A stretch of DNA of 64,000 nt from Bythopirellula sp. (GCA_028285205.1 JANQQA010000163.1:1-64000), one strand, 5' to 3'; positions 42,447 to 51,668 are shown, counted from the stretch's first letter. A program made the numbers and translations. Notes: a model not told the origin generated them from the sequence alone.

Positions 42447-43643
42447 ATGTCTAAACTGCAACGTATCTTGAATTCGCGAGAAGCGCGCAAGCTCTTCCGA
42501 GATAAGATCGCTGTCGTGGCGCTGGTGCTCATCGCTGGCTACTTGCTGATCGCGCTGTTGTTGATGTGCGGTGTACTACCGCCAAAGGCCTATGCCGACG
42601 TCGTAGGGCCGAGCAACAGCCGTGGCTTGTTTCTGAGCGAGAACGCCGAGAAGCGGTACGAAATCGCGCGGACGGCCATGCTGGGAAAAGTCAAGCGTGC
42701 CTTGCAGCGCGAGGACGTGGAGGTGGCGCTGGACGAAGTGCATCTAGGTTGGCTTCGTGTGGCAGAGAAGCCGCCTGAGGAATTGAAAAGTATCGTCGAG
42801 GAATCTCTTGAACTGCAGCGGCAACTCAAGGCGTTCGAACGGCTGGACGATGACCCTGACGCAAAGGCACTGCTGACAGCATTCGAACAGAAGACGAACC
42901 AGCTGGTTGCACCGCTGTCGGGCGCGGATTATTTCATGCACAACGCAGCGTTGCTATTAGGTACCGATGCCCAAGGGCGATCGATTCTCTTTCGCGCGCT
43001 GTATTCCATCAAGGTCGCGATACAGATTGGTGTGGTCACGGCGCTGGTATGCGTGTTGATTGGTGCGTTGCTTGGTTCGGCCGCAGGTTATTTTGGTGGC
43101 TGGGTGGACTACGTCGTGGTCTGGCTCTATACGACGTTTTCTTCGATTCCTAACTTGGTACTGCTGGTGATCATTGCCTATGCATTCACGACTTCGGGCT
43201 CCGATGCGAAAGACACCTTGCTGCCGGTCTACATAGCCTTCTGCGCCACGTTTTGGATCGGCACCTGCCGGGTTGTGCGAGGCGAAACGCTCAAGCTGAA
43301 GCAAATGGAGTACGTGCAAGCCGCCAAGACTGCAGGTTTTGGCAGTTTTCGGGTGTTGTTCCGACATATTTTGCCCAATACCAGCCACCTGATGCTGATC
43401 AACTTTTCGCTGCTGTTGATCGGTGCCATCAAGTCCGAAGTCATCCTGAGTTACCTGGGTCTGGGCGTCAAAGGGCAGCCGAGTTGGGGATTGATGATCC
43501 GCGACGCGGGCAATAACGGTGATGTGATGACTGGATTCTTTTGGCAGATCGGCACGGCGACGGCGTTTATGTTTGTGCTGGTGTTAGCGTTCAATATTCT
43601 GTCAGACGCGTTACAGGATGCGTTTGACCCTAAGCATCTATGA
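42447..43643 (+). CDS. OppC/DppC-type ABC transporter permease with a large periplasmic insert
   Basis: This 398-residue permease has a first helix (about 20-42, KIAVVALVLIAGYLLIALLL), then about 130 residues before the next helix. This loop is charged and helical (RYEIARTAMLGKVKRALQRE, ELKSIVEESLELQRQLKAFE) and is not present in standard OppC (about 300 residues). The permease core follows: GTDAQGRSILFRALYSIKVA, the coupling loop KQMEYVQAAKTAGFGSFRVL, HILPNTSHLMLI and the end DALQDAFDPKHL. It starts 14 bases after the oppB-type gene. Confidence 0.93.
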   Translation: MSKLQRILNSREARKLFRDKIAVVALVLIAGYLLIALLLMCGVLPPKAYADVVGPSNSRGLFLSENAEKRYEIARTAMLGKVKRALQREDVEVALDEVHLGWLRVAEKPPEELKSIVEESLELQRQLKAFERLDDDPDAKALLTAFEQKTNQLVAPLSGADYFMHNAALLLGTDAQGRSILFRALYSIKVAIQIGVVTALVCVLIGALLGSAAGYFGGWVDYVVVWLYTTFSSIPNLVLLVIIAYAFTTSGSDAKDTLLPVYIAFCATFWIGTCRVVRGETLKLKQMEYVQAAKTAGFGSFRVLFRHILPNTSHLMLINFSLLLIGAIKSEVILSYLGLGVKGQPSWGLMIRDAGNNGDVMTGFFWQIGTATAFMFVLVLAFNILSDALQDAFDPKHL

Positions 43644-43730
43644 ATACTAACCACGACGACACAACGAGCATTACGGAAGAAAAGAGCCACTCGTCGTGTC
43701 CGTAGTGGCGTAGTGGTTATTGAAAATCGC

Positions 43731-44723
43731 ATGACAACATCCGAAGCACTACTGACTGTTAACAACCTTTCCGTCGGGTTTCATACCGATCGCGGGGACG
43801 TTACGGCGATTGAGGACGTTTCGTTCGAGGTCCGTGCCGGTGAGATTCTGGGCATCGTCGGCGAGTCGGGTTGCGGCAAGTCGGTCACCAGTCGGAGCAT
43901 CATGCGATTGTTGCCGAAGCGCAATAGCTTTATTGGTCCGCAGAGTGAGATCCAGTTCGATGGTCACAACTTGGCCCACGCTGACGAAAGAACCATGCGC
44001 TCGATCCGCGGCGACCGAATCGCGATGATTTTTCAAGAGCCCATGACAGCGCTCAACCCGGTGTTCACGATCGGTTGGCAACTGGACGAAGCGCTCAAGT
44101 ATCACACGACGCTCGACAAGTCGCAGCGGCATCAACGCGCCATCGAGATGCTCAAAGCGGTTGAGATCCCCAATCCCGAGTTGCGCTATCACGAGTATCC
44201 CCACCAACTGTCTGGTGGTATGCGACAGCGCGTAGTGATTGCGATGGCCTTGTGTTGCGATCCCGAGTTGCTGATCGCCGACGAGCCTACGACGGCACTA
44301 GACGTGACGATTCAGGCACAGATTCTGCGATTGATGGACCAGTTGCGGCGCAAGACCAAGACCGCCGTCGTGCTGATTACGCACGACTTGGGCGTGATCG
44401 CGCAGATTTGCGATCGTGTGATCGTCATGTACGCTGGCCAAATCGTCGAGACGGCGGCCGTGCGTTCGTTATTTAAGCGTCCGCAGCATCCCTATACGAA
44501 GGCGCTGTTGGAATCGATTCCCAAGACGGGGCGAGAACAGCATCAAACGCGCTTGCCAACGATTGAGGGCATCGTGCCGAGTTTGTTTGAGCTGCCGGCG
44601 GGTTGTCGGTTCCAGGATCGTTGCGAGTTTCGCCAGCAGCAATGCGTCGATCAGGAGCCGCAGCTTGGCGAAGAAGTCGATGGGCGCAAGGTGCGTTGTT
44701 TCTTTCCACTGAGCGAGGCGTAA
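43731..44723 (+). CDS. OppD/DppD-type ABC transporter ATPase
   Basis: The start is taken at ATG 43731 ([17 protein letters not shown]). The 330-residue ATPase has Walker [10 protein letters not shown]-loop [13 protein letters not shown], signature LSGGMRQR, Walker [13 protein letters not shown] and the switch His in THDLGV. The C-terminal extension typical of peptide importers is present, with clustered Cys ([14 protein letters not shown]). It energises the permease pair together with the next ATPase, whose gene follows after 3 bases. Confidence 0.95.
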   Translation: MTTSEALLTVNNLSVGFHTDRGDVTAIEDVSFEVRAGEILGIVGESGCGKSVTSRSIMRLLPKRNSFIGPQSEIQFDGHNLAHADERTMRSIRGDRIAMIFQEPMTALNPVFTIGWQLDEALKYHTTLDKSQRHQRAIEMLKAVEIPNPELRYHEYPHQLSGGMRQRVVIAMALCCDPELLIADEPTTALDVTIQAQILRLMDQLRRKTKTAVVLITHDLGVIAQICDRVIVMYAGQIVETAAVRSLFKRPQHPYTKALLESIPKTGREQHQTRLPTIEGIVPSLFELPAGCRFQDRCEFRQQQCVDQEPQLGEEVDGRKVRCFFPLSEA

Positions 44724-44726
44724 ACG

Positions 44727-45722
44727 ATGGCGTTGCTGGAAGTGGAAAACTTGGTGAAGCACTTTCCCGTGCGGGGAGGGCTCATGAATCGCGTGATCAA
44801 GCAGGTGCACGCGGTCAACGGGGTGAGCTTTTCGGTCGACAAGGGCGAGATTGTTGGCATCGTGGGCGAGTCGGGGTGCGGCAAATCAACGCTTGGGAAG
44901 CTGATTGTGCGCCTCCTGGAAGCGACCGCTGGTGCCGTGAAGTTCGACGGGCACGACATCACGCATTCGAGCCCCAGTGCCTTGTTGCCGTTTCGGCGGC
45001 GCATGCAAATGATCTTTCAAGATCCACACGCTTCGCTCAATCCGCGCATGACGGTCGGTGCCGCCGTGCGAGAGGTCCTGGCGTTTCATCAAATCGCAGC
45101 ACGCGGGGAGCTCAACACGAAGCTCGACGAACTCTTCACCCAGGTTGGAGTGAATACCGACTCAAAAGAAAAGTATCCGCACGAGTTTTCTGGAGGTCAG
45201 AAACAACGCGTGGGTATCGCAAGGGCGCTCGCTGTGAATCCGGAGTTCATCATCGCCGATGAGCCGGTGTCGGCGCTTGACGTTTCGATTCAGGCGCAGG
45301 TGCTGAACGTGCTAATGGATCTGAAGGCCGAATTCAATTTGACGATGTTGTTCATCTCACACGACCTCAAGGTCATTGATCACTTCTGCGATCGTATGCT
45401 CGTGATGTATTTGGGCTTTGTGGTCGAGGAGATGCCGTGTCAGGACATCCATGCCGACGCGCTGCATCCGTACACCAGAGCGCTGTTGGGAGCGAATCCG
45501 GTCTCGGATCCAGACAAGAGAAGTGAGCTGACCGTGCTGGAGGGAGAAGTGCCCAGTCCTTACAACCCACCGCAGGGTTGTCCGTTCGCGACACGGTGCG
45601 ACTTGGTAACCGATCAATGTCGGCAGGAAATGCCGCCGCTGGTGGAGCTTGATGCAGGTCATCGCGTCGCTTGTTGGGAAGTAAACAAGACGCCCGAGCC
45701 AATCACGGCTGCGGAAGTATGA
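44727..45722 (+). CDS. OppF/DppF-type ABC transporter ATPase
   Basis: This 331-residue ATPase has Walker [11 protein letters not shown]-loop MIFQDPHASLNPRM, signature FSGGQKQR, Walker B FIIADEPVSALD and SHDLKVIDHF. The C-terminal peptide-importer motif NPPQGCPFATRCDLVTDQC is present. It is the last of five genes. Its 3' end overlaps the convergent anti-sigma/pseudopilin gene by 20 bases, so the two stops share sequence and no terminator fits between them. Confidence 0.95.
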   Translation: MALLEVENLVKHFPVRGGLMNRVIKQVHAVNGVSFSVDKGEIVGIVGESGCGKSTLGKLIVRLLEATAGAVKFDGHDITHSSPSALLPFRRRMQMIFQDPHASLNPRMTVGAAVREVLAFHQIAARGELNTKLDELFTQVGVNTDSKEKYPHEFSGGQKQRVGIARALAVNPEFIIADEPVSALDVSIQAQVLNVLMDLKAEFNLTMLFISHDLKVIDHFCDRMLVMYLGFVVEEMPCQDIHADALHPYTRALLGANPVSDPDKRSELTVLEGEVPSPYNPPQGCPFATRCDLVTDQCRQEMPPLVELDAGHRVACWEVNKTPEPITAAEV

Positions 45723-46752
45723 CCGTCTTCTCCTTGTTCTTGATTAGCGCGATAGTCCCGTAGGGGCTCGCTTCGCTTCGGCCCATGACGATGTCGGCCC
45801 GGTGCGTTCCGGCCGCGTGTTTCTTGTTCTCGTTCAAGAACCAGTGCTTGTCTGGCCCGGTTTGAATGCAGATTTGAACGTAGCTGACTCTGCCGTCTTG
45901 GAATAGAACGTTCTGCCCGCAAGCACCGTGATGCGGGCTTTGAAAGCCAGCCACCGCGTAGCTGGGTTTGTCGGCCATCATTGGCTCGGAACTACTGCCC
46001 GTGAATTTGATCTGACGATAGTTTCCCTGCCGGTCGACATAGCCGATGCGGTAAGCAAAGCTGCCGCCCATGCGTTTGATCATCCATTGTATCTGGGCGT
46101 GTGTCGCTCGGCGCAGTTCCTCGCGCGTTGGCACGCGGACGCCTTGTCCATTTTCGAGTGTGGATTCGGCCGTATCATCCGACGGGCACAGTAGCGAATC
46201 GCGCAGCGCTTGCGGAGAGATCACGCCGCTTTCAAGCAGCTTGACGGCGTACATGCCAGCGTTCTCAGCGCGTCCAATCGCGGGCAATTGGCCGTTATGC
46301 CGTTTGGCGTATGCTTGGAGTGCCTGGCCGAGGTCCTTTAGCTTCGCCTCGCATTGTACGCGGCGCGCGGCTTCACGGCTTTCTTGAATGGCGGGAACGA
46401 GCAGGGTGCCCATGATCGTCAAGATACTGGCCACGACGACCCAGTCGACCATCGTCCAATGGTTGCTTCGGGTCTGAGTCGCATCTCGCGATTCAGACAG
46501 CTTCGCAGGCAGCACCGCTGGCGAGAGTTCGCCTTTTGAGCTCGCCTGTTTGACGAACGAGCAGGTGCGACTTACCAAATCGATTGGCAGTGGTTCAGAG
46601 TCGTCGTCTTGCTCCCTGGAGGCTTCGACGTACGAGCGCAATCGCTCGAGTTCGTGCTGCCAAATTGGGTCTACCTGCAATCGTTCCTCGACGCGTTGAC
46701 GCTGTTGGTCGTCGAGATCGTTCAGCAGATAAGCAAGTAATTCGTCTCTCAT
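45703..46752 (-). CDS. Anti-sigma-like N-terminus fused to a DUF1559/pseudopilin-like domain (pair 3)
   Basis: This 349-residue protein has an anti-sigma-like N-terminus (1-70: LLAYLLNDLDDQQRQRVEER) and a linker. A membrane segment lies at about 102-120 (VDWVVVASILTIMGTLLVPA), directly followed by ESREAARRVQCEAKLKDLG. This is the hallmark of planctomycete DUF1559/type II pseudopilin-like proteins ('pA.q.aREaARr.qC.nnLkqlglAl..Y'). The 'H-x-DG' region is represented by HHGACGQNVLFQDGR. Ordinary DUF1559 proteins start with the cleavable methylated helix, not a regulatory domain. The ECF sigma gene lies upstream at 46879-47553. Confidence 0.82.
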   Translation of the reverse strand: MRDELLAYLLNDLDDQQRQRVEERLQVDPIWQHELERLRSYVEASREQDDDSEPLPIDLVSRTCSFVKQASSKGELSPAVLPAKLSESRDATQTRSNHWTMVDWVVVASILTIMGTLLVPAIQESREAARRVQCEAKLKDLGQALQAYAKRHNGQLPAIGRAENAGMYAVKLLESGVISPQALRDSLLCPSDDTAESTLENGQGVRVPTREELRRATHAQIQWMIKRMGGSFAYRIGYVDRQGNYRQIKFTGSSSEPMMADKPSYAVAGFQSPHHGACGQNVLFQDGRVSYVQICIQTGPDKHWFLNENKKHAAGTHRADIVMGRSEASPYGTIALIKNKEKTVILPQP

Positions 46753-46815
46753 ACCACCCCCCCGGGTAATGTCGAGTTTATCACTGAAGACGACGAATAT
46801 CGAGCGAGATAACAG

Positions 46816-46846
46816 ACAAGCCTGTTACAAAGCGTAACAGGCTTGT
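46816..46846. terminator. Hairpin between the sigma and anti-sigma-like genes of pair 3
   Basis: The arms ACAAGCCTGTTAC (46816-46828) and GTAACAGGCTTGT (46834-46846) pair perfectly around AAAGC. There is no T-run. It lies in the 126-base gap after the ECF sigma stop, so it may attenuate read-through from the sigma gene into its partner gene. Confidence 0.75.
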
Positions 46847-46878
46847 CGAGGATTCTCAAAACACGCTCAGTTCGTGCA

Positions 46879-47553
46879 CTACGGCCGATTCTTCGTGTGG
46901 CCGTCGCGCCAGTGCTGACCCAAGCGTTGCAGAGCCGAGTGAAGGCGACTCTTAACGGTGCCAACGGGTACCGATAGGACTTGGGCTGCTTCACGGTATT
47001 TCATCCCCCGGAAGTAAACCAGCTGAACGGCACTTTGCAGCGTGTCGGGCAAGCTGCCGACCGCGCTGCGAATCCACTCTGCTTGTTCACCGGTTTCCGC
47101 TTTGGCGTGTGGCCCAGCTTCTTGGCTAGCGACCACTTCCATCAGGCTGCCGACTTCTTCGCCGCTCGTCCTTTGCGATTGATCAAGGCTCAGCCGGCGG
47201 TGGCGCCGGTTGCGGCGTTGATAGTCGATTGCCTGGTTGGTGGCGATCGTGTAAAGCCAAGGACGGAATTTTCGTCCTGGCTGGAACAACTCACTTTTGA
47301 CGTGTACTTGCAGGAACGTTTGTTGGAAGACGTCTTCGGCTTTCGCTGCGTCACCGAGGAATCGCCTGAGGTAGTTAAACAACTCTCGCTGGTAACGTGC
47401 GACCAACTCGGTAAATACCGCTGCATCTTCGGTCGTGCGATACTCCAGCAATAGCTCCTCGTCACTGCGACCGTCGTGATTGACTTGCATCGCGGTGGCG
47501 TTGGAATTTGCAGTTTTTGGGTTTTGGGTTGCTTCCGTGTTATTCTTCTTCAT
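46879..47553 (-). CDS. ECF-type RNA polymerase sigma factor (pair 3)
   Basis: This 224-residue protein has an Asn/Thr-rich N-terminus, region 2 (DEELLLEYRTTEDAAVFTEL, AKAEDVFQQTFLQVHVKSEL, FRPWLYTIATNQAIDYQRRN) and region 4 (SLPDTLQSAVQLVYFRGMKY, EAAQVLSVPVGTVKSRLHSA). It resembles ECF factors of planctomycetes and myxobacteria. GGAG and AGG stand just before the ATG. A perfect inverted repeat lies 37-56 bases upstream of the start. It likely acts with the membrane protein at 45703-46752, although a strong hairpin separates the genes. Confidence 0.93.
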   Translation of the reverse strand: MKKNNTEATQNPKTANSNATAMQVNHDGRSDEELLLEYRTTEDAAVFTELVARYQRELFNYLRRFLGDAAKAEDVFQQTFLQVHVKSELFQPGRKFRPWLYTIATNQAIDYQRRNRRHRRLSLDQSQRTSGEEVGSLMEVVASQEAGPHAKAETGEQAEWIRSAVGSLPDTLQSAVQLVYFRGMKYREAAQVLSVPVGTVKSRLHSALQRLGQHWRDGHTKNRP

Positions 47554-48235
47554 CCTACGAACTCCTCATGCTGAGGGTTCGACGTTCCGGGGAGAAAGTC
47601 CTTTCTCCCTGCCGTCCGATCTGGAATCCACCGATCCTCGCAAGATTAGCCAATGCGTGTCCATGGATCGGGGAATTGCCGGGTTTTAAAGCTCGAGTTC
47701 CTGAGCAGCTCCGGCTTGGCAACCTGTTAGGCCTTGCCTTACTCGTTGGTATTGTTACGAGCGAGACTGGGGAGACCAGTGGTCGATTGCCGCATTTACG
47801 TAAGGCAATTCCCGTGCCGGGAGGAGGTGTCCACCTGCCAATATGCCCTGCTAGCGGGGTCCCAACCGACGACGAGCACTGTACTTACGTCACGTACCTC
47901 AATCGGGTTCACCCGTAAAATCTGACGTACCGAGACTGCCATTCTTACACTGCGTTGTACGATTTTGGCAGAAAGTGTCCCAGATTAAGAGTCTGATGTG
48001 ATCGATTTTGCAACAGGACACTTCGTAAGTCGTTTCTAGGCAAGTAGTTGAGCAATTTTTGCAGAACCCGTTCGGCGAGCTGGTTGGAACCCTCTACGTC
48101 AGTCAGCTCATTTTGCTGCTAGCGAAGCTAGGGTTGTCTATGTGGATCCCCGGCACGCTACCACCGAACATCGTCTTTCTAATCACGGTATCGCAGCCGA
48201 GCGTGGGTGAGTCGAAGTGGCTCCCGCTGTACGGC
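47554..48235. other. Intergenic region of about 680 bases without a confident gene
   Basis: This separates ECF sigma gene 3 from the end of dprA, both on the minus strand. Short plus-strand frames here do not look coding. The only clear structures are the inverted repeat at 47590-47609 and weak stems near 47745-47765 and 47790-47812. It must include the sigma promoter. Confidence 0.45.
47590..47609. promoter_or_regulatory. Perfect 9-bp inverted repeat upstream of ECF sigma gene 3
   Basis: GGGAGAAAG, a 2-base spacer (TC), then CTTTCTCCC. Its near-perfect dyad and position 37-56 bases before the sigma start (minus strand) fit an operator or a short leader hairpin. No known regulator matches. 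Confidence 0.55.
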
Positions 48236-49357
48236 TCACATGCGCGCGACTCGGTTGCCGCCGATACGACGGATCAGACCGCGCATCTCCAGGACGCTGA
48301 GCGTAGAAAGCACGCGATGCACCGGCAGACCGCTGGATTGGGTGACGTCGTCAATCAGTGAGCCATCGCCCGGCTGGATTGCCTGCAGGACCTGCTGTTC
48401 AACATCGTTGAGTTGGACCTCGGCTGGCACGCGAATCGATGTGCCGTCATCGCGCTCAGCGGTATGGGCGAGTGGCCCAAGTTCTTCCAGCACGTCGTCG
48501 ACGGTCATCACCAATTTCGCGCCGTCACGGATCAAACGATGGGGGCCATTGGATACGCGGCTGTCTACCGGTCCCGGCACGGCAAATACTTCGCGATTCT
48601 GTTCCCAGGCATGTCGCGCCGTAATCAACGCACCGGAACGGTCGGCGGCTTCCACCACGATCGTGCCGAGGGACAATCCACTGATGATGCGATTCCGCTG
48701 CGGGAACATGCCGCTCATCGGCGGCATCGTCGGTGCGGCTTCGCTCATTACACAGCCTTGCTTGGCAATCTGCGTGGCGAGGTCGGTGTTCTCAGGTGGG
48801 TAGGGTTTCAGTACTCCGCTGGCCAGCACGGCAATGGTTCGACCACCTGCAGCAAGCGCGGCCTTGTGGGCGGCGGTATCGATGCCACGGGCCATGCCGC
48901 TGACGATCGTGACGCCTGCTTTCGCAAGATTCGAGGCGAGCTTTGTCGCCTGGTCGATGCCGTAGCGCGTTGCGTGGCGGGTGCCGACGATCCCGATCGC
49001 CAGTCGATCGGCAGAAGTCAATTCGCCGCGCGCATACAGCACGCCTGGCGGGTCGTGTATCTCCGTCAGCAGCGGCGGGTACCGTTCGCTCGATTCGAGC
49101 AGGATCTCGACATCGTTCTCGCTGGCGAGTCGGATCTGCTCGTTAACGTCAATTTCCTCGCGAGCGTTGGCAATGCGGTGTGCCAGCTTGGGACCAATCC
49201 CCTGCACAGCTTGTAACTCGCCAGATGACGCGATGAGGATCTGCTGCGGCGAGCCAAAATGATCTAACAACCGTTGCCGTGACAATGGTCCCACGCCAGA
49301 AATCAATGCCAACAGCAGTTGGTTGCGAAGGTCATCTTGTTCGCTAGGTTGACTCAC
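48236..49357 (-). CDS. dprA: DNA-processing protein DprA
   Basis: DprA protects incoming single-stranded DNA and loads RecA in natural transformation. The 373-residue protein has an N-terminal helix-hairpin-helix part (about 30-70, LQAVQGIGPKLAHRIA) and the Rossmann-like core (YPPLLTEIHDPPGVLYARGE, IGIVGTRHATRYG, IVSGMARGIDTAAHKAAL, FPQRNRIISGLSLGTIVVEA). The C-terminal winged helix is at about 310-370 (LNDVEQQVLQAIQPGDGSLI). All expected motifs are intact. No com genes or topA are in view. Confidence 0.94.
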   Translation of the reverse strand: MSQPSEQDDLRNQLLLALISGVGPLSRQRLLDHFGSPQQILIASSGELQAVQGIGPKLAHRIANAREEIDVNEQIRLASENDVEILLESSERYPPLLTEIHDPPGVLYARGELTSADRLAIGIVGTRHATRYGIDQATKLASNLAKAGVTIVSGMARGIDTAAHKAALAAGGRTIAVLASGVLKPYPPENTDLATQIAKQGCVMSEAAPTMPPMSGMFPQRNRIISGLSLGTIVVEAADRSGALITARHAWEQNREVFAVPGPVDSRVSNGPHRLIRDGAKLVMTVDDVLEELGPLAHTAERDDGTSIRVPAEVQLNDVEQQVLQAIQPGDGSLIDDVTQSSGLPVHRVLSTLSVLEMRGLIRRIGGNRVARM

Positions 49358-49606
49358 GCGAGTATCGGGAGGAGTGCTGTTGGGTGGTCAGCACCACTAT
49401 AGCGAGTCTGGATAGAGGTGCTATGGGGCTCAGTCGAGAGGAATGTGAACAAGACGATACGGAGGTTTCGGACCAGGAAGCATATGCTCTGTTTTCTCCT
49501 GATCCCAAATAGGCCTGGTTCTTCCGTGAAAAGCACACCTGCTTTGCATGCAGTGACCGAGATTTGCTAGACTGATGGCCGTGGGGGGCTAGGAGCCCCG
49601 AATCGG

Positions 49607-50242
49607 ATGAGTAGTGTTTATCGATATGTGGTGTTCGCACCGCAGAAGCAGCCGACGGTGCGTGAGGTCGACGATCTGAGGTCTTGTTGCACGGCAAGTA
49701 AATTCCGCTACGCGGTCGGCGTGAACGCGGACAGTGGCGGGCTCACGTTCGCCTTTGACACGCGCGATTTTGAGGCGGCCCGATCCACCAACGGCGAGTT
49801 CACACGGTTGCTGGATCGCTGGGCAGTTCGTGGCGCGGAAATTCGCGAGCAGCTTCTGTTCGTCAAGCGACCCGATGCTCTGCGGCCAATTCCCGGAGAC
49901 TTCTTGCACGAGCCGTTGGGCCTGCGGAGCGAGGAATCGCTGAGACACAAGCAGGCGGCGGCAGCCGAAGCGATCGGTGAGGCCGGACTGCGGTTGCAGC
50001 GCACGCTCGCGCAGCATGCCTGGGTGCAGCGCGTTGCGAAAGTCGTGCCCTATGCGCTGATGGGGTTGGCGGCGGTGCTGACGATTGTGGCGGGTTCGTT
50101 TGCGTATCAGCGCCTGATGCACTCGCCCGTCGAACGGCGGCAAGAGACGATCGAGCGAGTGGCCAGCGATGCGATGGGAGAAACCCTGAGCAGGCAGTCC
50201 AAGCCGGACGCCACGAAGCGAAATGACGAGGCTCCAAAATGA
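49607..50242 (+). CDS. Membrane hypothetical protein, translationally coupled to the next gene
   Basis: This 211-residue protein starts at ATG 49607. A small hairpin (GGGGCT/AGCCCC, 49585-49599) sits just before the start and may affect initiation. A soluble N-terminal domain (YRYVVFAPQKQPTVREVDDL, FAFDTRDFEAARSTNGEFTR) is followed by one membrane segment (about 146-165, VVPYALMGLAAVLTIVAGSF) and a charged tail. The family is not recognised. The stop overlaps the next gene's start (ATGA), so the two are made together. Confidence 0.75.
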   Translation: MSSVYRYVVFAPQKQPTVREVDDLRSCCTASKFRYAVGVNADSGGLTFAFDTRDFEAARSTNGEFTRLLDRWAVRGAEIREQLLFVKRPDALRPIPGDFLHEPLGLRSEESLRHKQAAAAEAIGEAGLRLQRTLAQHAWVQRVAKVVPYALMGLAAVLTIVAGSFAYQRLMHSPVERRQETIERVASDAMGETLSRQSKPDATKRNDEAPK

Positions 50243-50511
50243 TGAGCGACGAATGGGACGAGGCTGAGGAAGACTGGGACGAGTCGTACGACGATGAGGA
50301 CGAAGTAGAACAGACTGGCCCCTGTCCAGAGTGTGGAGCTGAGTTGCACGTCGACGCCGAAACGTGCTACGCCTGCGGACATTGGCTCACCACCGCCGAG
50401 CGGCACGAGCTCTGGGATGCCGGCTCTCCGGTCCGCGGCGCAATCGGAGTCGGGAAGTTCGTGTTGGTGGTGATTTTGGTTGCGTTAATGTCGGGTTTCT
50501 TGTTGTTCTAG
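50239..50511 (+). CDS. Small zinc-ribbon membrane protein
   Basis: This 90-residue protein has a very acidic start (DEWDEAEEDWDESYDDEDE), a zinc ribbon CPECGAELHVDAETCYACG (two CxxC, about 29-47) and one C-terminal membrane segment (about 70-88, GKFVLVVILVALMSGFLLF). The Asp/Glu-rich N-terminus plus ribbon plus helix is a layout I recall for small planctomycete proteins of unknown role. Its start overlaps the upstream stop by four bases. Confidence 0.78.
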   Translation: MMSDEWDEAEEDWDESYDDEDEVEQTGPCPECGAELHVDAETCYACGHWLTTAERHELWDAGSPVRGAIGVGKFVLVVILVALMSGFLLF

Positions 50512-50576
50512 ACACGGGCCGCCGGTGAACCAATCTTCGGTGAGCAACTTGCGGTATTTGGCCGTAGCAACGGCCG

Positions 50577-51668
50577 TTACGATACGAGCGAAGCCAACAC
50601 GTCCTCGACGTGTACGTCTTTCACGAGCTCGACGTGGCCCATTTTGGTGGGCAGGACGAATCGCAACTGCCCGTCGTCGACTTTCTTGTCGCGGCGCATC
50701 AGGGCCACGAGTTCTTCGCCGTCGTAGCCAGGCGTTTCTGTCGGCAGCTTAAGGGCTTCGAGCAAGTTGAACTGCCGCGTGACGAATTCGTCGTCGATGC
50801 GTTCCATAATTCTGGCGAGGCGGGCAGCGCACATCATGCCGATCGAGACTGCTTCGCCGTGCAGCATGTCGCCGTAGTTGCCGGCGGCCTCGAAGGCGTG
50901 AGCATACGTGTGGCCGTAGTTGAGCACGGCGCGGAGCCCGCTGGTTTCGCGCTCGTCGGCTTCGACCACAACGGCTTTCAGGCGGCAGCAACGCTGAATG
51001 ATATTTTGCAGCGCAGAAGGGTCTTTTCCGTTGATCGCGTCAACGTCGGCCTCCAGCGACGCGAAGAACTGAGCGTCGAGAATCACACCGTACTTCACGA
51101 CCTCGGCCAAACCCGCGCGGTACTCGCGGTCGGGCAGTGTCGTCAGCACTTCCACATCGATCAGCACTCCCTCCGGCTGCCAGAATGCACCAACCATGTT
51201 CTTCGCGCCCGGCAGGTTGATGCCGACCTTGCCACCGACTGAGCTATCCACCTGCGCGAGCAGTGTCGTAGGAATCTGAAAGAACTGCAGGCCGCGTGCG
51301 AACGTCGCCGCGACGAAGCCGGCCAGATCGCCGACAACTCCGCCGCCGATGGCCAGCACGATGGATTGCCGATCGGTACCTTCGTCGAGCATCGTCTCCC
51401 ACAGGTCGATCGCGATGTCTGCGCATTTGCTTGCTTCACCCGCCTCGGCAACGAGCAAGTGCACTTCCCATCCATGTTCGGTGAGCTCATCGCCAAGTCG
51501 GTCAGCGTACAGTGCGTCGACGTTGGTGTCGGTGACGATGACGGCATGGCTGGATTTCGTGCGCTGTCGCAAGAATGCTGCCAAGCCAGCCAGATTGCCA
51601 CTGCCGATTTCGATATCGTAGCTGCGCTCGGCCAAGTTGACGCGCGTGATGTTTACGTCGTCCGCCAC
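50577..51668 (-). CDS. aroB: 3-dehydroquinate synthase
   Basis: AroB closes DAHP to 3-dehydroquinate in the shikimate pathway, using NAD and a divalent metal. The 363-residue protein shows the family motifs: DTNVDALYADRL, GGGVVGDLAGFVAATFARG, PTTLLAQVDSSVGGKVGINL, NMVGAFWQPEGVLID, the metal-binding NYGHTYAHAFE (His) and LHGEAVSIGMMCA (His-Gly-Glu), and MRRDKKVDDGQLRFVLPTKM. Length and motifs are normal. A small conserved gene lies about 90 bases upstream on the same strand. Confidence 0.96.
   Translation of the reverse strand: MADDVNITRVNLAERSYDIEIGSGNLAGLAAFLRQRTKSSHAVIVTDTNVDALYADRLGDELTEHGWEVHLLVAEAGEASKCADIAIDLWETMLDEGTDRQSIVLAIGGGVVGDLAGFVAATFARGLQFFQIPTTLLAQVDSSVGGKVGINLPGAKNMVGAFWQPEGVLIDVEVLTTLPDREYRAGLAEVVKYGVILDAQFFASLEADVDAINGKDPSALQNIIQRCCRLKAVVVEADERETSGLRAVLNYGHTYAHAFEAAGNYGDMLHGEAVSIGMMCAARLARIMERIDDEFVTRQFNLLEALKLPTETPGYDGEELVALMRRDKKVDDGQLRFVLPTKMGHVELVKDVHVEDVLASLVS

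Noticed and set aside
47508-47925. Plus-strand frames of 136 and 63 codons after the ECF sigma gene
   Set aside because: They are partly antisense to the sigma gene and contain the dyad; no protein-like pattern.
49585-49599. Small hairpin before 49607 as a riboswitch
   Set aside because: Only a 6-bp stem with 3-base loop; no conserved aptamer features.
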